64,000 nt of DNA, taken from positions 1,364,001 through 1,428,000 of the forward strand of contig NZ_AP019536.1 of assembly GCF_018324385.1 (NCBI RefSeq), read 5' to 3'. Position numbers and translations under genes: made by a program. This document shows positions 46,901-55,653 of this stretch, piece by piece. Source of the stretch: Ferrigenium kumadai. GTDB taxonomy: Bacteria; Pseudomonadota; Gammaproteobacteria; Burkholderiales; Gallionellaceae. The notes under the pieces were generated by a model. The model ran no database searches and was not told where the DNA came from. It saw only the letters and a program-made list of their open reading frames with translations. Numbering within the stretch: position 1 is the stretch's first letter; each line of letters opens with the position of its first letter.

Positions 46901-49223
46901 TGTTGGCGGTGGTGCTGGCCTGGTCGGTGAAGGTGTAGTTGCCTGCGTCGGCGCCGCTGTAGGTGCTGCTCAAGGTGACGGTCTTGCCGTTGGCGACGTT
47001 CTTGTTGGCGAAAGTGCCGGTGGCGGAGACCGTCACCACGTCGGCGCCGATCTTGCCGGTGAGCACCGCGCCCGCGGTGTTCACGGTGGCTGCGGTGGTC
47101 GCGTCGTAGACCTTGTTGCCGGCGGTGATGCCGCTGACGGTGATCGAAGCCGACGTGATGTTGGCGGTCTTGTTCGCGGGCTGGCCGTTCAGGTAGTAGA
47201 GGGCGGCATCGGCGCCAGTCAATGTATAGCCGGAAAGGGTCACGGTTTTGCCGTTGGCGACGTTCTTGTCGGCGAAGGTGGCGGTCGCGCCGGCGGCGCT
47301 CAGGCTGACGCGCTGGCCCACGGTGACATTGTCGGGCGAACTCAGCAGTGAAAACGCGGTGCCCAACGTGGCCGTGGTAGTGCCGTCGTAGGTTTTGTTG
47401 TTCACGGCGCCTGAAGCGTTGTTGATGTTGAGCAGCTTGAATACATTGACAGTGCCTGCGTTATTAGAGGCACCATATACCGTTGGAATGGCAGCGGTGA
47501 AATTAACCGGGTTGTATCGGATATTGATGGCTCCGGTGTTAACGGAGACGAAACCCAAATTGGTAGCGCCATAAGTTACGGTGCCAATACCGGTACCCGT
47601 ATTATCGGCATACAGGTTAATGTTGCCTGTTGTGCCCGCACTTGCGTCAAAGGTTGCGCCATCACCGATGTCGATGTTGCGGTAGGCGCTCAGGGTCAGC
47701 GAGTTAGCCCCAGCCCAGTTCACAACCTCATTGGGAAGCAACTTGATGTCGCCGTTGCCCGCCGTACCCGCACCGCAGGCAACTCCCGTACAGGTCATGG
47801 TCGCCCCGGTCTGGATGGTCACAGAACCTAGTCCCAAGTCAGTAATCAAGGTTGCAGCCGTTATGTTGCCACCGACACCAATAGTGAAGTCCACCGGATC
47901 GAGCAGCCAGTTGCCCGCCGTGCCCAGCGGCGATAGCGTGGTCACGCGCGTGTTGTTGCCGATGTCCAGCTTTTTACCCGAGGTCTCGACCGAGCCGCCG
48001 TTGCCGCCGGCAGCGCCGCCGCGCGCGCTGATCGAGCCGTCGAAGCTGGTGTGGCTGTCCGACCAGACGACGACCTTGCCGCCGTTGCCGTTCGTGACGG
48101 CATCGGCATTGATGGCGGTATTGGCCGCGACGGTGGCGGTTGCGGCGTTCTGTTCCGGCCCCTTGCCCTGGAAGTTGCCGCCGACCAGTGCCGTGCCGCC
48201 GCCCGCGTCGCCGGAAACATTGATGTTGCTGCCCGCGAGCAGGTCGATCGTGCCACCCAGCACCTTCACCGTGCCACCGGTCTCGCCGGCACCCAGGCCG
48301 GAAGCGTCCAGCGTACCGCTGTTACTCGCTGCGCCGAGGTTCCCGCCGTCGAGCACGATGGTGCCGTTAACGTTCTGCACGCTGCGCGCCTCGATGACGC
48401 CGGTGTTGTTCACCACGCTGGCGAGCAGCGCATTCTTCGCGCCCGCGGTCAGCAGCACCATCCCGCCGTCGGCACGGATCAGGCCGCCGTTCTTGGCGAG
48501 GTTGTTCAGGGTATTCTGGTCCACCTGCATGTGCACCAGGCTGTTGCCCGCGAAGGTCAGCGTGACGGCATTGCCCGCGCCGAGCGCCACCGTGCCGCCA
48601 TTCGCAACGATGGTGCCCTGGTTGCTGACGGTGTTGCCGATGAACGCCACATAGCCGCCGTTGATCGTGCCCTGGTTGACGACGCTGCCGTTGCCGTTGC
48701 CACTGAAGCTGCGCGTCGCGCTGTTCAGGCTGGCGTCATTGATGTCCAGCGTGGAGGCCACCAGGCCGCCGACGTTGACCTGCGAGCCCGCGCCGAACAG
48801 GATGCCGTTGGGGTTGATGAGGTAGACCTGGCCGTTGGCATTGAGGTGTCCGAGGAACTGGGTGCCGTTGGTGTCGTAAATGCGGTTGACCGCGATGGCG
48901 GCAGCCGAGGGCTGCACGAAGTTCACCGTCTCCGTCGGCGCGGTGTTGAAGCTTTGCCAGCTGAGTGAGAGGTTCTGGCTGGTCTGGTTGATGGTGGTGG
49001 TGGCGCCGGATTGGGCGATGCTGCCCGTACCCGAAACGACCTGCCCGCCCACCGGCACAGCCTGCGCCAGCGGCGACAGCAGCGCCATCAGGACCGCCAT
49101 GAGCTTGCGTCCCGAAATCGACTTGCCATGCCCCCTGGCGTTCTCGGCAACAGCAACCCAGGTATGGGTGACCTGGCTCCAGACCAGACGATAAGTGCGG
49201 TTCATCGATGCGTGACGCTTCAT
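43995..49223 (-). CDS. Filamentous hemagglutinin-like exoprotein with MBG/YDG repeats (TpsA)
   Basis: 1742 residues from MKRHASMNRTYRLVW, with AAAGGG 9 bases upstream. The extended signal peptide (MNRTYRLVWSQVTHTWVAVA, then a hydrophobic helix ending PLAQA) is typical of large TPS exoproteins. The TPS domain follows (GTGSIAQSGATTTINQTS; NGQVYLINPNGILFGAGSQV, with the NPNG motif). A beta-helix-like region lies to about residue 600. Then come 12 MBG/YDG repeats of about 80 residues (N-K-T-Y-D-A/G-T...GTFADKNV-GNGK...DAGNY) and a short C-terminal tail with Pro/Gln and no pro-domain. Likely a surface adhesin or biofilm matrix protein. Confidence 0.93.
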   Translation of the reverse strand: MKRHASMNRTYRLVWSQVTHTWVAVAENARGHGKSISGRKLMAVLMALLSPLAQAVPVGGQVVSGTGSIAQSGATTTINQTSQNLSLSWQSFNTAPTETVNFVQPSAAAIAVNRIYDTNGTQFLGHLNANGQVYLINPNGILFGAGSQVNVGGLVASTLDINDASLNSATRSFSGNGNGSVVNQGTINGGYVAFIGNTVSNQGTIVANGGTVALGAGNAVTLTFAGNSLVHMQVDQNTLNNLAKNGGLIRADGGMVLLTAGAKNALLASVVNNTGVIEARSVQNVNGTIVLDGGNLGAASNSGTLDASGLGAGETGGTVKVLGGTIDLLAGSNINVSGDAGGGTALVGGNFQGKGPEQNAATATVAANTAINADAVTNGNGGKVVVWSDSHTSFDGSISARGGAAGGNGGSVETSGKKLDIGNNTRVTTLSPLGTAGNWLLDPVDFTIGVGGNITAATLITDLGLGSVTIQTGATMTCTGVACGAGTAGNGDIKLLPNEVVNWAGANSLTLSAYRNIDIGDGATFDASAGTTGNINLYADNTGTGIGTVTYGATNLGFVSVNTGAINIRYNPVNFTAAIPTVYGASNNAGTVNVFKLLNINNASGAVNNKTYDGTTTATLGTAFSLLSSPDNVTVGQRVSLSAAGATATFADKNVANGKTVTLSGYTLTGADAALYYLNGQPANKTANITSASITVSGITAGNKVYDATTAATVNTAGAVLTGKIGADVVTVSATGTFANKNVANGKTVTLSSTYSGADAGNYTFTDQASTTANITPANLTVTGITANNKTYDATVAATLAGTATVAALGSDVVSVGGAGSGTFADKNVGNGKAVTVTGYTISGTDAGNYTLVQPTGVTANIAPKSLTVSGVTANNKTYDGTTTATLQGPAVLEAALGTDVVTLGGLASGAFADKNVGNGKTVTVSGFALSGADAGNYTVVQPTGVTANIIPRTLTLLATAVNKTYDATTTATLSPGSAWLNGSLVAGETVTLNGTGTGAFLDKNVGNGKAVTLSGFSLGGADAGNYTMVQGGVSANIFQKSLTVSGVTANNKTYDTSVAATLSGTATVAALGSDVVSVGGTGSGTFATKTVGNGKAVTVTGYTISGTDAGNYWVIQPTGLTANITPANLLVTGVVANSKTYDGTNSATLVGLASVVAYGTDAVTVGGTGSGTFADKNVGNAKAVTVTGYTLGGADAGNYAIVQPGSTANITPAAITVSGISASNKTYDATTAATVNTAGAVYTGKIGADVVTVSATGTFADKNVANGKTVTLTSTHGGADAGNYTFTDQASTTANITPAAITVSGITASNKTYDATTAATVNTAGAVLTGKMGADVVTVSATGTFADKNVANGKTVTLTSTHGGADAGNYTFTDQASTTANITPANLAVTGVTAANKTYDATIAATLGGTATVTALGTDVVTLGGTGSGTFANKNVGSGKAVTVTGYTLGGTDAGNYTVVQPTGVTANITPANLAVTGVTAANKVYDATTTATLSGTASIAVLGTDVVSLGGLASGAFADKNVGTGKAVTVTGYTISGADAGNYALGQPAGLTANITPAALSISGITASDKTHDGTTAATISTAGAVYTGKLGADAVSVSATGTFADPNVGNGKTVTLTSTYGGADAGNYTITDQASTTANITSVSVPAAPPQPAQNAIAQVQASVLPPQASIQPQALSLSPSITVEQSSGAVSVSKDETTSGAGSSALVNTTLNIGGMGATLHIVNGGMKLPENMVHVND
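44290..47425 (-). repeat. Array of 12 MBG/YDG repeats in tpsA
   Basis: The units are in phase and encode K-T/V-Y-D cores, counted from KTYDGTTTATLGT to KTHDGTTAATIST (His replaces Tyr in the last). Two subtypes alternate: one with TVNTAGAVxTGKxGADVVTVSATG...HGGADAGNYTFTDQ, the other with GTATVAALGSDVVSVGG...TGYTISGTDAGNY. The most similar adjacent pair has a period of exactly 258 bases (for example 45082 and 45340). Confidence 0.9.
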
Positions 49224-49301
49224 GTTGGTCATCCCTTTGATAAATATTATTTTTTTCAACACAGCGCCGAACGCAATCGCATCGGCCCGAAAAATCCGCG
49301 T

Positions 49302-49355
49302 GATTCTACCGACAGAACGCCAAAAAACACATATGCCGAAATATATAGGTATTTC
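49302..49355 (-). promoter_or_regulatory. tpsA upstream element: near-palindrome plus TAGAATC
   Basis: Plus-strand bases 49338-49355 read GAAATATATAGGTATTTC, an imperfect palindrome (GAAATA/TATTTC arms). On the minus strand, 30 bases after its 16-base core, comes TAGAATC (49308-49302), a -10-like element about 80 bases before the tpsA start. The same core with the same spacing occurs upstream of the collar-domain gene (51520-51572). Confidence 0.55.
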
Positions 49356-49410
49356 CGGACTGCCGGCCTATTCGAGATGACGCGAGCCGATCGCGGAGTC
49401 AGGGTACTGC

Positions 49411-50352
49411 CTAATATTTCGCCAAATGCTCGGCGACTTTTTTGTCCAGTTCGGGTTTCCATGTAGGCGGCATCACCTTGAGCACCATTTCCTCGATGCG
49501 CGCGATCTCGGCAAGCTGCGCCGTGTCGGTGGTTCTGGCCTTCGCGGCGGAGTTCCACATATAGATTTTTGCGAGATGCCCCGGCGCCAACGCGCCGGTC
49601 TTCGGATCCACTTGAGCGTTGGCATACAAAATCGCAGTCGGCAGATAGGCCGGGGCATAGCCTTCACTCGCCGCCGTCTCCAGCCAGAACAGCGAGGCTG
49701 ACAGGTCGGCTTCGCCGCCTTTGCCTTCGCCCAGCATGATGCCCAGCCGGTATTGCGCTTCGTGAACACGTCGCTCCGCCGCCTGCTGGTACCAGTAGCG
49801 CGCGACTGCCCAATCCTGCGGAACATCGATTCCTTCTCGATAGTAATCGGCGAGTTTCACCATGGCGGCAGTCGATTCCGACTGAGCCGCCTGTGTGCAG
49901 AGGGCAAGTCCCTGCTGCACATCCCTCTCCACCAACCTGCCTTCGATGTAGAGGAGCCCGGCGGAACAGAGTGCGACAAAGACACCGTTGCTGCCCGCTT
50001 TTCGGTACCACTCCAAAGCGGCCTTTCCATCGGCAGTGCGGCCGATACCCTGCGCGAAACAGTCGCCTAAGAATTGCTGCGCGGCCGGAATGTTTCCGTG
50101 CGCCGCCTTTTCGAAATAGCGGCATGCCGCCACGGGATCGGCAGAACGCCCCCAACCCTCGCGGTAAAACATCCCAAAGGTGAATTGCGCCAGCGGATTT
50201 TTTGCGGCGTGCTTCGCGTAAAGGGGATAAGCCTTCTTGTAGTCACCCGCCGCAAGGGCCTTCTGCGCCGATGCGAGTTCGGATTCAAAGCCACCTGCCA
50301 GCGCAAAAGGCGCCAGGGCGGATAGCAGGAAGAAAAGGAGGACATTTCTCAT
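49411..50352 (-). CDS. Exported Sel1-repeat protein
   Basis: 313 residues from MRNVLLFFLLSALAPFALAG, a clear Sec signal peptide cleaved after ALA (about 19). The rest is about seven Sel1-like/TPR repeats of 36 residues (for example YREGWGRSADPVAACRYFEKAA; FAQGIGRTADGKAALEWYRKAG; YREGIDVPQDWAVARYWYQQAA), ending in a Lys-rich helix. Such solenoids bind partner proteins in the periplasm. On the minus strand it lies immediately upstream of tpsA but is separated by the tpsA promoter region. The longer frame upstream has no signal peptide. Confidence 0.82.
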   Translation of the reverse strand: MRNVLLFFLLSALAPFALAGGFESELASAQKALAAGDYKKAYPLYAKHAAKNPLAQFTFGMFYREGWGRSADPVAACRYFEKAAHGNIPAAQQFLGDCFAQGIGRTADGKAALEWYRKAGSNGVFVALCSAGLLYIEGRLVERDVQQGLALCTQAAQSESTAAMVKLADYYREGIDVPQDWAVARYWYQQAAERRVHEAQYRLGIMLGEGKGGEADLSASLFWLETAASEGYAPAYLPTAILYANAQVDPKTGALAPGHLAKIYMWNSAAKARTTDTAQLAEIARIEEMVLKVMPPTWKPELDKKVAEHLAKY

Positions 50353-50595
50353 AACAAAGCGGAAGAACGCATGGCGGCTCAATACGTTTCTATTCCGTTG
50401 TGTGTCAACGAAATCCGCTTCAGATATCGTCGGGAAAGGCACCAAGTTAACGAAATGAAATATCGAATGGTGTGTATCGCCCGTCAGAATGCGCACATCG
50501 CGCAGCGCTTGCGGGCAATTGCCGAAGATCATATGCACAGCAGCAAATTCCTTCACCACTCCAAATGAGACACACGAAAAAAGAGAACGGCCGCC

Positions 50596-50628
50596 GCGCT
50601 ATTCCTGCGTTGAACGCCGGAACAGCGC
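50596..50628 (-). terminator. Probable terminator after the collar-domain gene
   Basis: On the minus strand GCGCTGTTCCGGCGTT pairs with AACGCAGGAATAGCGC apart from a G-T and a G-A mismatch. The run TTTTTT comes about 15 bases later, so it is an imperfect intrinsic terminator. Confidence 0.5.
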
Positions 50629-50646
50629 ACGGTCCTGTCTAAAACG

Positions 50647-51456
50647 CTAATCGCGGGACGGATAGAGCGCGTTCTTCGTCGCAATGTAGTAAGTCATCGC
50701 CAAATAGGGTGGTAGGACAGGAAAAGGGGCACTGCTACCCGCCACCGCGGTAGTACCGCTGGCTCCCGAGGTGCCACTGAGGGTGGTGGCCGGTGCGCCG
50801 CTAAGCGCAACCTTGAGGTTGCTGGTATCGATGCTGGCCGCATTCAGCGAAGCCGTTGAGGGTGCGCTGTCGGCATATATCTTGTTGCTACCGAGAACCG
50901 TGGTACCCAAGTAGTTTCCCGATGGGGTACCTTGATTTCCCGTTGCCGACGAGCCCTTCAGCGCCGCATTCCCTGTCATGCTGACCGCCATCGTGCCGAG
51001 CGTAGTGGTGGCCGTCACTTTGCTGAAATCCACCGTTACGTTGGTGAAGGTGTGCACGTGTGCAGGCAATTGACTCTGCGTCAACGTAACGGTTGCCGAC
51101 CCACCCTTTTGCCCTGATTCCGCTTGAGGCAGTTGAGGGTTGGAGACATTCCCCGAGCCGAGCAGAAAGCGTCCACGCATGTCAGGTAGAGCAAAGGTGG
51201 CCTTCCCGTCGCCGCCGTAACTTGCCCCGATGAGGGAGAACAACGCCTGGTTCTGACCGACAGCCACTGTCCTGCCATCAGCCTTTGAGTATTGGCTGTT
51301 GAAGTCACCGAAGGTGGAGGGGGTCGCCATGATGCAGATGCTTGCGAGGACCGGCGTTTCTGCGCAGGCGTAGCTGGTTGGACTCCAAGCGGCGCCACCG
51401 ATCAGACCAGCGACCAGAGCAAACGATAATGCGGAACGACCCAAAATAGTTCTCAT
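50647..51456 (-). CDS. Exported protein with phage tail-collar domain
   Basis: 269 residues from MRTILGRSALSFALVAGLIG, with GGGAG 6 bases upstream. The N-terminus is a Sec signal peptide (about 1-32, ending SYA). The mature protein starts with a tail-collar (PF07484-type) domain: FGDFNSQYSKADGRTVAVGQ, LFSLIGASYGGDGKATFALPDMRGRFLLG. A Thr/Ser/Ala-rich beta region follows, with the HVHTF-type motif LPAHVHTFTN seen in microcystin-dependent-protein-like tails. It ends FPVLPPYLAMTYYIATKN, the usual ending of this family. No other phage genes are nearby. Likely a secreted or surface fibre. Confidence 0.85.
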   Translation of the reverse strand: MRTILGRSALSFALVAGLIGGAAWSPTSYACAETPVLASICIMATPSTFGDFNSQYSKADGRTVAVGQNQALFSLIGASYGGDGKATFALPDMRGRFLLGSGNVSNPQLPQAESGQKGGSATVTLTQSQLPAHVHTFTNVTVDFSKVTATTTLGTMAVSMTGNAALKGSSATGNQGTPSGNYLGTTVLGSNKIYADSAPSTASLNAASIDTSNLKVALSGAPATTLSGTSGASGTTAVAGSSAPFPVLPPYLAMTYYIATKNALYPSRD

Positions 51457-51519
51457 ATTGTTCTCCCTTACATGACATGACATGAATGGTTGTCGCGCTG
51501 GCTCATCCAGTCGCCGCAC

Positions 51520-51574
51520 GATTCTAGTTTTCCGGACACCGGGCGGCAACGACAAAAAATGCCTATATATTTTT
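51520..51574 (-). promoter_or_regulatory. Collar-gene upstream element matching the tpsA element
   Basis: On the minus strand AAATATATAGGCATTT (51572-51557) is followed after exactly 30 bases by TAGAATC (51526-51520). A possible -35 TTGCCG lies 17 bases before TAGAAT. The start codon is 64 bases further. The 16-mer differs at one base from the plus-strand 16-mer upstream of tpsA. Confidence 0.55.
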
Positions 51575-51647
51575 GGGCTATCGGTATATCTACCAGGGGA
51601 AAGCGCATTTCGTCCGCTCACCGCTTGGTCTGCAGTCGTTCACAAAG

Positions 51648-51682
51648 AAAATGGCCACCCGGGTTAATCGGGTGGCCATTTT
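51648..51682 (-). terminator. htpG terminator
   Basis: AAAATGGCCACCCG ... CGGGTGGCCATTTT, a perfect 14-bp stem with a 7-base loop. It reads as a terminator on the minus strand, about 67 bases after the htpG stop. Confidence 0.85.
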
Positions 51683-51748
51683 CCCATCCATTGGCGACGC
51701 AGTAGTCGCCTTGCTATCGTGCCGGGAGGCAGTTACCAAGCACGTGCA

Positions 51749-53647
51749 TCAACCCAGCGCCATCATCAACTGGTTCACACGCTTGACGAAGGTGGCGGGG
51801 TCGTCGAGCTGTCCGCCCTCGGCCAGCAGCGCCTGGTCGAACAGCACCGCGGCCCAGTCGTCGAACTTCTGCTCCTCGGATTTAAGGCGCAGCACCACGG
51901 GGTGCTGCGGATTGATCTCGAGGATGGGCTGCGACACCGGCGCCTTCTGGCCCGCAGCCTTGAGCAGGCGCGCGAGGTTGCCGCTCATGTCGTGCTCGTC
52001 GGCCACCAGGCAGGCTGGGCTGTCGGTCAGGCGGTGCGTGACGCGCACTTCCTTGACGCGCCCGTCGAGGCTGGCCTTGATCTTGTCGGTCAGCGGCTTG
52101 AATTCGTCCGCCTCCTTCTCCTGCGCCTGCTTCTCGGCCTCGTCTTCCAGCTTGCCCAGATCCAGCCCGCCTTTCGCCACCGAGGCCAGCGGCTTGCCGT
52201 CGAATTCGGTGAGGTAGCTCAGCGCCCATTCGTCCACGCGGTCGGACAACAGCAGCACCTCGATGCCCTTCTTGCGGAACACTTCCAGATGCGGGCTGTT
52301 CTTCGCCGCATTGAAGGTTTCGGCGGTGACGTAGTAGATCTTCTCCTGGCCTTCCTTCATGCGACCGATGTAATCCTTCAGCGACACGGTCTCTTCCGGC
52401 GTGTCGGCATGGGTCGAGGCGAAGCGCAGCAGCCCGGCGATCTTGTCCTTGTTGGCGAAGTCCTCGCCGACACCTTCTTTCAGTACCTTGCCGAATGCTT
52501 CCCAGAACTGGGCGTACTTCTCTTTGTCGTTCTCCGCCATGTCGGACAGCAGACCCAGCACCTTGCCGGTGCAGCCCTTGCGGATCGCCTCGATGTCCTT
52601 CGACTCCTGCAGGATCTCGCGCGACACGTTGAGCGGCAGGTCGGCGGAATCGACCACCCCGCGCACGAAGCGCAGGTAAATCGGCATCAGTTGCTCGGCG
52701 TCGTCCATGATGAACACGCGGCGCACGTAGAGCTTGATGCCGTGGCGGGCGTTGCGATCCCAAAGGTCGAACGGCGCGTGCGCCGGGACATACAGCAGCT
52801 GGGTGTATTCCTGACGCCCCTCGACGCGCGCATGGCTCCAGGCCAGCGGATCCTCGAAGTCGTGGCCGACGTGCTTGTAGAACTCCTTGTACTGCTCATC
52901 GGTGATCTCGTTCTTGGAACGCGTCCACAGTGCCGAAGCCTGGTTGACCGTTTCCTCTTCGGCAGTGATCTCCTGCTTGCCATCCTTCCACTCCTCCTTG
53001 AACATCACGATGGGCTGGACAACGTGGTTCGAGTACTTGCGGATAATGCCGCGCAGGCGATGGCCGTCGAGCAGGTCGTCCTGCCCCTCGCGCAGGTGCA
53101 GGGTGATCTCGGTGCCGCGCGCTGCCATATCCACCATCTCGATGGAGAATTCGCCGCCGCCGTCCGATTCCCAGCGCACGCCCTGATCGGCCTTTTCGCC
53201 CGCGCGTCGCGTCGTCACCACCACCTTGTCGGCGACGATGAATGCGGAATAGAAGCCCACACCGAACTGGCCGATCAGGTTCGCGTCCTTCTGCTGGTCG
53301 CCGGACAATTTTGAGAAAAATTCCCGCGTGCCGGACTTGGCGATGGTGCCGAGGTTGTTGATCACCTCGTCGCGGTTCATGCCGATGCCGTTGTCGGCAA
53401 TGGTCAGCGTGCGCGCCGTCTTGTCGTAGCCGATGCGGATTTGCAAATCGGATTCGTTCTCGAACAGAGCCGCATTGTGCAGCCCCTCGAAGCGCAGCTT
53501 GTCGCAGGCGTCCGAAGCGTTGGAAACCAGTTCGCGCAGGAATATCTCGCGGTTGGAATACAGCGAATGGATCATCAGCTGCAACAGCTGCTTCACCTCG
53601 GCCTGGAAGCCCAGGGTCTCGCGGTTGGCGGTGGCACTTTCAGTCAT
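51749..53647 (-). CDS. htpG: Chaperone HtpG (Hsp90)
   Basis: 632 residues. The N-terminal GHKL ATPase domain has [19 protein letters not shown] with the catalytic Glu and Asn, TIADNGIGM and [11 protein letters not shown]. The middle domain (about 235-510) has the WTRSKNEIT and [21 protein letters not shown] blocks and the ATPase Arg in LNVSREILQ. The C-terminal dimer domain completes the normal length. It is a heat-shock chaperone. I did not find a clear sigma-32 promoter upstream. Confidence 0.97.
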   Translation of the reverse strand: MTESATANRETLGFQAEVKQLLQLMIHSLYSNREIFLRELVSNASDACDKLRFEGLHNAALFENESDLQIRIGYDKTARTLTIADNGIGMNRDEVINNLGTIAKSGTREFFSKLSGDQQKDANLIGQFGVGFYSAFIVADKVVVTTRRAGEKADQGVRWESDGGGEFSIEMVDMAARGTEITLHLREGQDDLLDGHRLRGIIRKYSNHVVQPIVMFKEEWKDGKQEITAEEETVNQASALWTRSKNEITDEQYKEFYKHVGHDFEDPLAWSHARVEGRQEYTQLLYVPAHAPFDLWDRNARHGIKLYVRRVFIMDDAEQLMPIYLRFVRGVVDSADLPLNVSREILQESKDIEAIRKGCTGKVLGLLSDMAENDKEKYAQFWEAFGKVLKEGVGEDFANKDKIAGLLRFASTHADTPEETVSLKDYIGRMKEGQEKIYYVTAETFNAAKNSPHLEVFRKKGIEVLLLSDRVDEWALSYLTEFDGKPLASVAKGGLDLGKLEDEAEKQAQEKEADEFKPLTDKIKASLDGRVKEVRVTHRLTDSPACLVADEHDMSGNLARLLKAAGQKAPVSQPILEINPQHPVVLRLKSEEQKFDDWAAVLFDQALLAEGGQLDDPATFVKRVNQLMMALG

Positions 53648-53756
53648 GTTGTCTCCCTAGTGATTAACGACAGGCAAGCATCTGGGGACTGGCGAAGGTT
53701 TTTCAAGGGCCGGGCTATCTATATAAAATATCGCTGGCTTTTATTTTTTCCGCCCG

Positions 53757-53970
53757 TATAATGCGCCCCTTGCCGCAGCCATTGCGGCATTTGGTTCATC
53801 GTTATCTGACCTATCTCTCGCGCGAATCCAATCGCGCCTGTCTATAAAGAACTCAAGATTCTTTGGGTTTTCCGGTTAGCAACGATGTTTTATGCGCCGG
53901 TTAATCTGCCACCCCATATACAAGGTGTAGTTTTCTGCCTGCGCTTACCTTTTTTCCAAAGGAAAGCAAC
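53757..53970 (+). promoter_or_regulatory. Promoter and long 5' leader of the RhlE-type helicase gene
   Basis: A perfect TATAAT lies at 53757-53762 with a weak -35 (TGGCTT region) upstream. Transcription from about 53769 would give a leader of some 200 bases before the ATG at 53971. The leader begins with a stem-loop GCCGCA/TGCGGC (53772-53788) and has no gene. Long leaders are common for cold-induced helicase genes (family knowledge). The 53648-53756 stretch, divergent from htpG, holds no gene. Confidence 0.5.
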
Positions 53971-55530
53971 ATGACGTTCGAAGCACTCAATTTACATCCC
54001 GCCATTCTCAAGGCTATCACCGAGACCGGCTATACCACGCCGACGCCCATCCAGGCTCAGGCCATCCCCGAAGTCATGGCCGGCCACGACCTGATGGCCT
54101 CTGCCCAGACCGGCACCGGCAAGACCGCGGCCTTCATCCTGCCCGCGCTGAACCGCCTGGCTACGCCATCCGAATCGCGCAGCAAAGGCCCTCGCGTGCT
54201 GGTGCTGACCCCGACGCGCGAACTGGCGCAACAGGTATGCGACGCCGCAACCAAGTACGGCAAGCACATGCGCTTCAAGATCATCAGCATCCTGGGCGGC
54301 ATGCCCTACCCGGTGCAGAACCGCCTGCTGTCCGGCCACGTAGACATCCTGGTCGCCACCCCGGGCCGCCTGATCGACCACCTGGAGCGCGGCCGCATCG
54401 ACTTCTCGCGCCTGGAAATGCTGATCCTCGACGAAGCCGACCGCATGCTGGACATGGGTTTCGTCGATGACGTAGAGCGCATCGCCGAGGCGACGCCCGC
54501 GACACGCCAGACCCTGCTGTTCTCCGCCACGCTGGACGGCGTGGTCGGCAACCTCGCCTCGCGCCTGCTGAAGGAACCGAAGCGTATCTCGATCGCTGCA
54601 GCCAAGGCCAAGCACGAGAACATCGAGCAGCGCATGATGTTCGCCGACGACGTGGCGCACAAGAACAAGCTGCTGAGCCACATCCTGACCGACGCCGACC
54701 TGAACCAGGCCGTGGTGTTCACCGCCACCAAGCGCGACGCCGACGGCCTCGCCGACCAGCTTTCCGCGCAAGGCCATGCCGTCGCTGCACTGCACGGTGA
54801 CATGAGCCAGCGCGAACGCAACCGCACCCTGCTCAACCTGCGCAACGGCAACGTGCGCGTGCTGGTCGCCACCGACGTGGCTGCGCGCGGCATCGACGTG
54901 CCCGGCATCACGCACGTGGTCAACTTCGACCTGCCCAAGTTCGCCGAGGACTACGTGCACCGCATCGGCCGTACCGGCCGCGGCGGCGCCTCCGGCATCG
55001 CCATCTCGTTCGCCTCGAACCGCGATGCGCAGTTGCTGAAGCGCATCGAACGCTACACCGAGCAGACCATCAAGATGCACACCATCGAAGGCCTGGAACC
55101 GAAATACAAACTGCGCACCGGCCCGTCCTCGGATCGTCCGCGCGGTAACGGCGGCCCACGCGGCGGCGGTTTCGGCGGTAATCGCGGCAATGGCGGCGGC
55201 TTCGGCGGCGGCAACCGCAACGGCGGCTTCGGCGGCAACCGTTCCGGCAGCTTTGCCGGCAATGGCAACAACGGCGGCGGTGGTTTCCACCACAGCGCGC
55301 CGGACAGCCGTCATAGCCACGCCGGACGTGGCGAAGGCCAAGGCGCTGGCCAGGGTTTCGGCGGCCAAGGTCGTAGCCAGGGCTTTGCCGGCCAAGGCCA
55401 GCAGCCTCGCAGCCAGGAGCGCAGCTTCGGCAACAACGGCAACCGCGGCGGCAACAACGCCCCGCGCCGCAACGGCGACCGCCCCAGCTTCTCACAGGGT
55501 CGAGGCAACAACAGCGGCAACAAGTGGTAA
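53971..55530 (+). CDS. rhlE: DEAD-box RNA helicase, RhlE type
   Basis: 519 residues. Q motif GYTTPTPIQAQAIP; motif I SAQTGTGKTAAF; PTRELA; TPGRLIDHL; DEADRMLDMGF; SATLDG; VFTATKRDADGLADQL; DVAARGIDVPG and HRIGRTGRGG are all present. After about residue 385 comes a long low-complexity tail rich in Gly, Asn, Arg and Ser with RGG/FGG-type repeats (GGFGGNRGNGGGFGG...), which binds RNA and may drive condensation. It acts in ribosome assembly or mRNA decay, typically in the cold. The ribosome binding site AAAGGA is 8 bases upstream. Confidence 0.92.
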   Translation: MTFEALNLHPAILKAITETGYTTPTPIQAQAIPEVMAGHDLMASAQTGTGKTAAFILPALNRLATPSESRSKGPRVLVLTPTRELAQQVCDAATKYGKHMRFKIISILGGMPYPVQNRLLSGHVDILVATPGRLIDHLERGRIDFSRLEMLILDEADRMLDMGFVDDVERIAEATPATRQTLLFSATLDGVVGNLASRLLKEPKRISIAAAKAKHENIEQRMMFADDVAHKNKLLSHILTDADLNQAVVFTATKRDADGLADQLSAQGHAVAALHGDMSQRERNRTLLNLRNGNVRVLVATDVAARGIDVPGITHVVNFDLPKFAEDYVHRIGRTGRGGASGIAISFASNRDAQLLKRIERYTEQTIKMHTIEGLEPKYKLRTGPSSDRPRGNGGPRGGGFGGNRGNGGGFGGGNRNGGFGGNRSGSFAGNGNNGGGGFHHSAPDSRHSHAGRGEGQGAGQGFGGQGRSQGFAGQGQQPRSQERSFGNNGNRGGNNAPRRNGDRPSFSQGRGNNSGNKW

Positions 55531-55553
55531 GTAATCAGTAGTTGGAAATGAAC

Positions 55554-55583
55554 AAGGCACGCCTCGGCGTGCCTTTGTTTTTT
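55554..55583 (+). terminator. Terminator of the RhlE-type gene
   Basis: AAGGCACGCC-TC-GGCGTGCCTT followed by TGTTTTTT, 24 bases after the stop. Confidence 0.9.
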
Positions 55584-55597
55584 ATCCGTGCTGCCTT

Positions 55598-55637
55598 AAA
55601 ACAAACAGGGCTTGGTTTTCCAAGCCCTGTTTGTTTT
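55598..55637 (-). terminator. Terminator of the 49-aa exported protein gene
   Basis: A perfect 18-bp stem: AAAACAAACAGGGCTTGG (55598-55615), TTTT loop, and its complement (55620-55637). On the minus strand the T-rich outer arm is the release tract. It starts 17 bases after the stop of the small gene and faces the RhlE-gene terminator, so the region is double-insulated. Confidence 0.85.
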
Positions 55638-55653
55638 ACTGATTCCGCTATGC

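Noticed and set aside
44290-47425. CRISPR-like array
   Set aside because: The regular repeats are in frame, about 240-258 bases long, and encode protein domains; there are no short repeats with unique spacers anywhere in the window.
50647-51456. Prophage remnant
   Set aside because: The tail-collar domain is the only phage-like feature. The gene has a signal peptide, and there is no integrase, capsid or lysis gene nearby.
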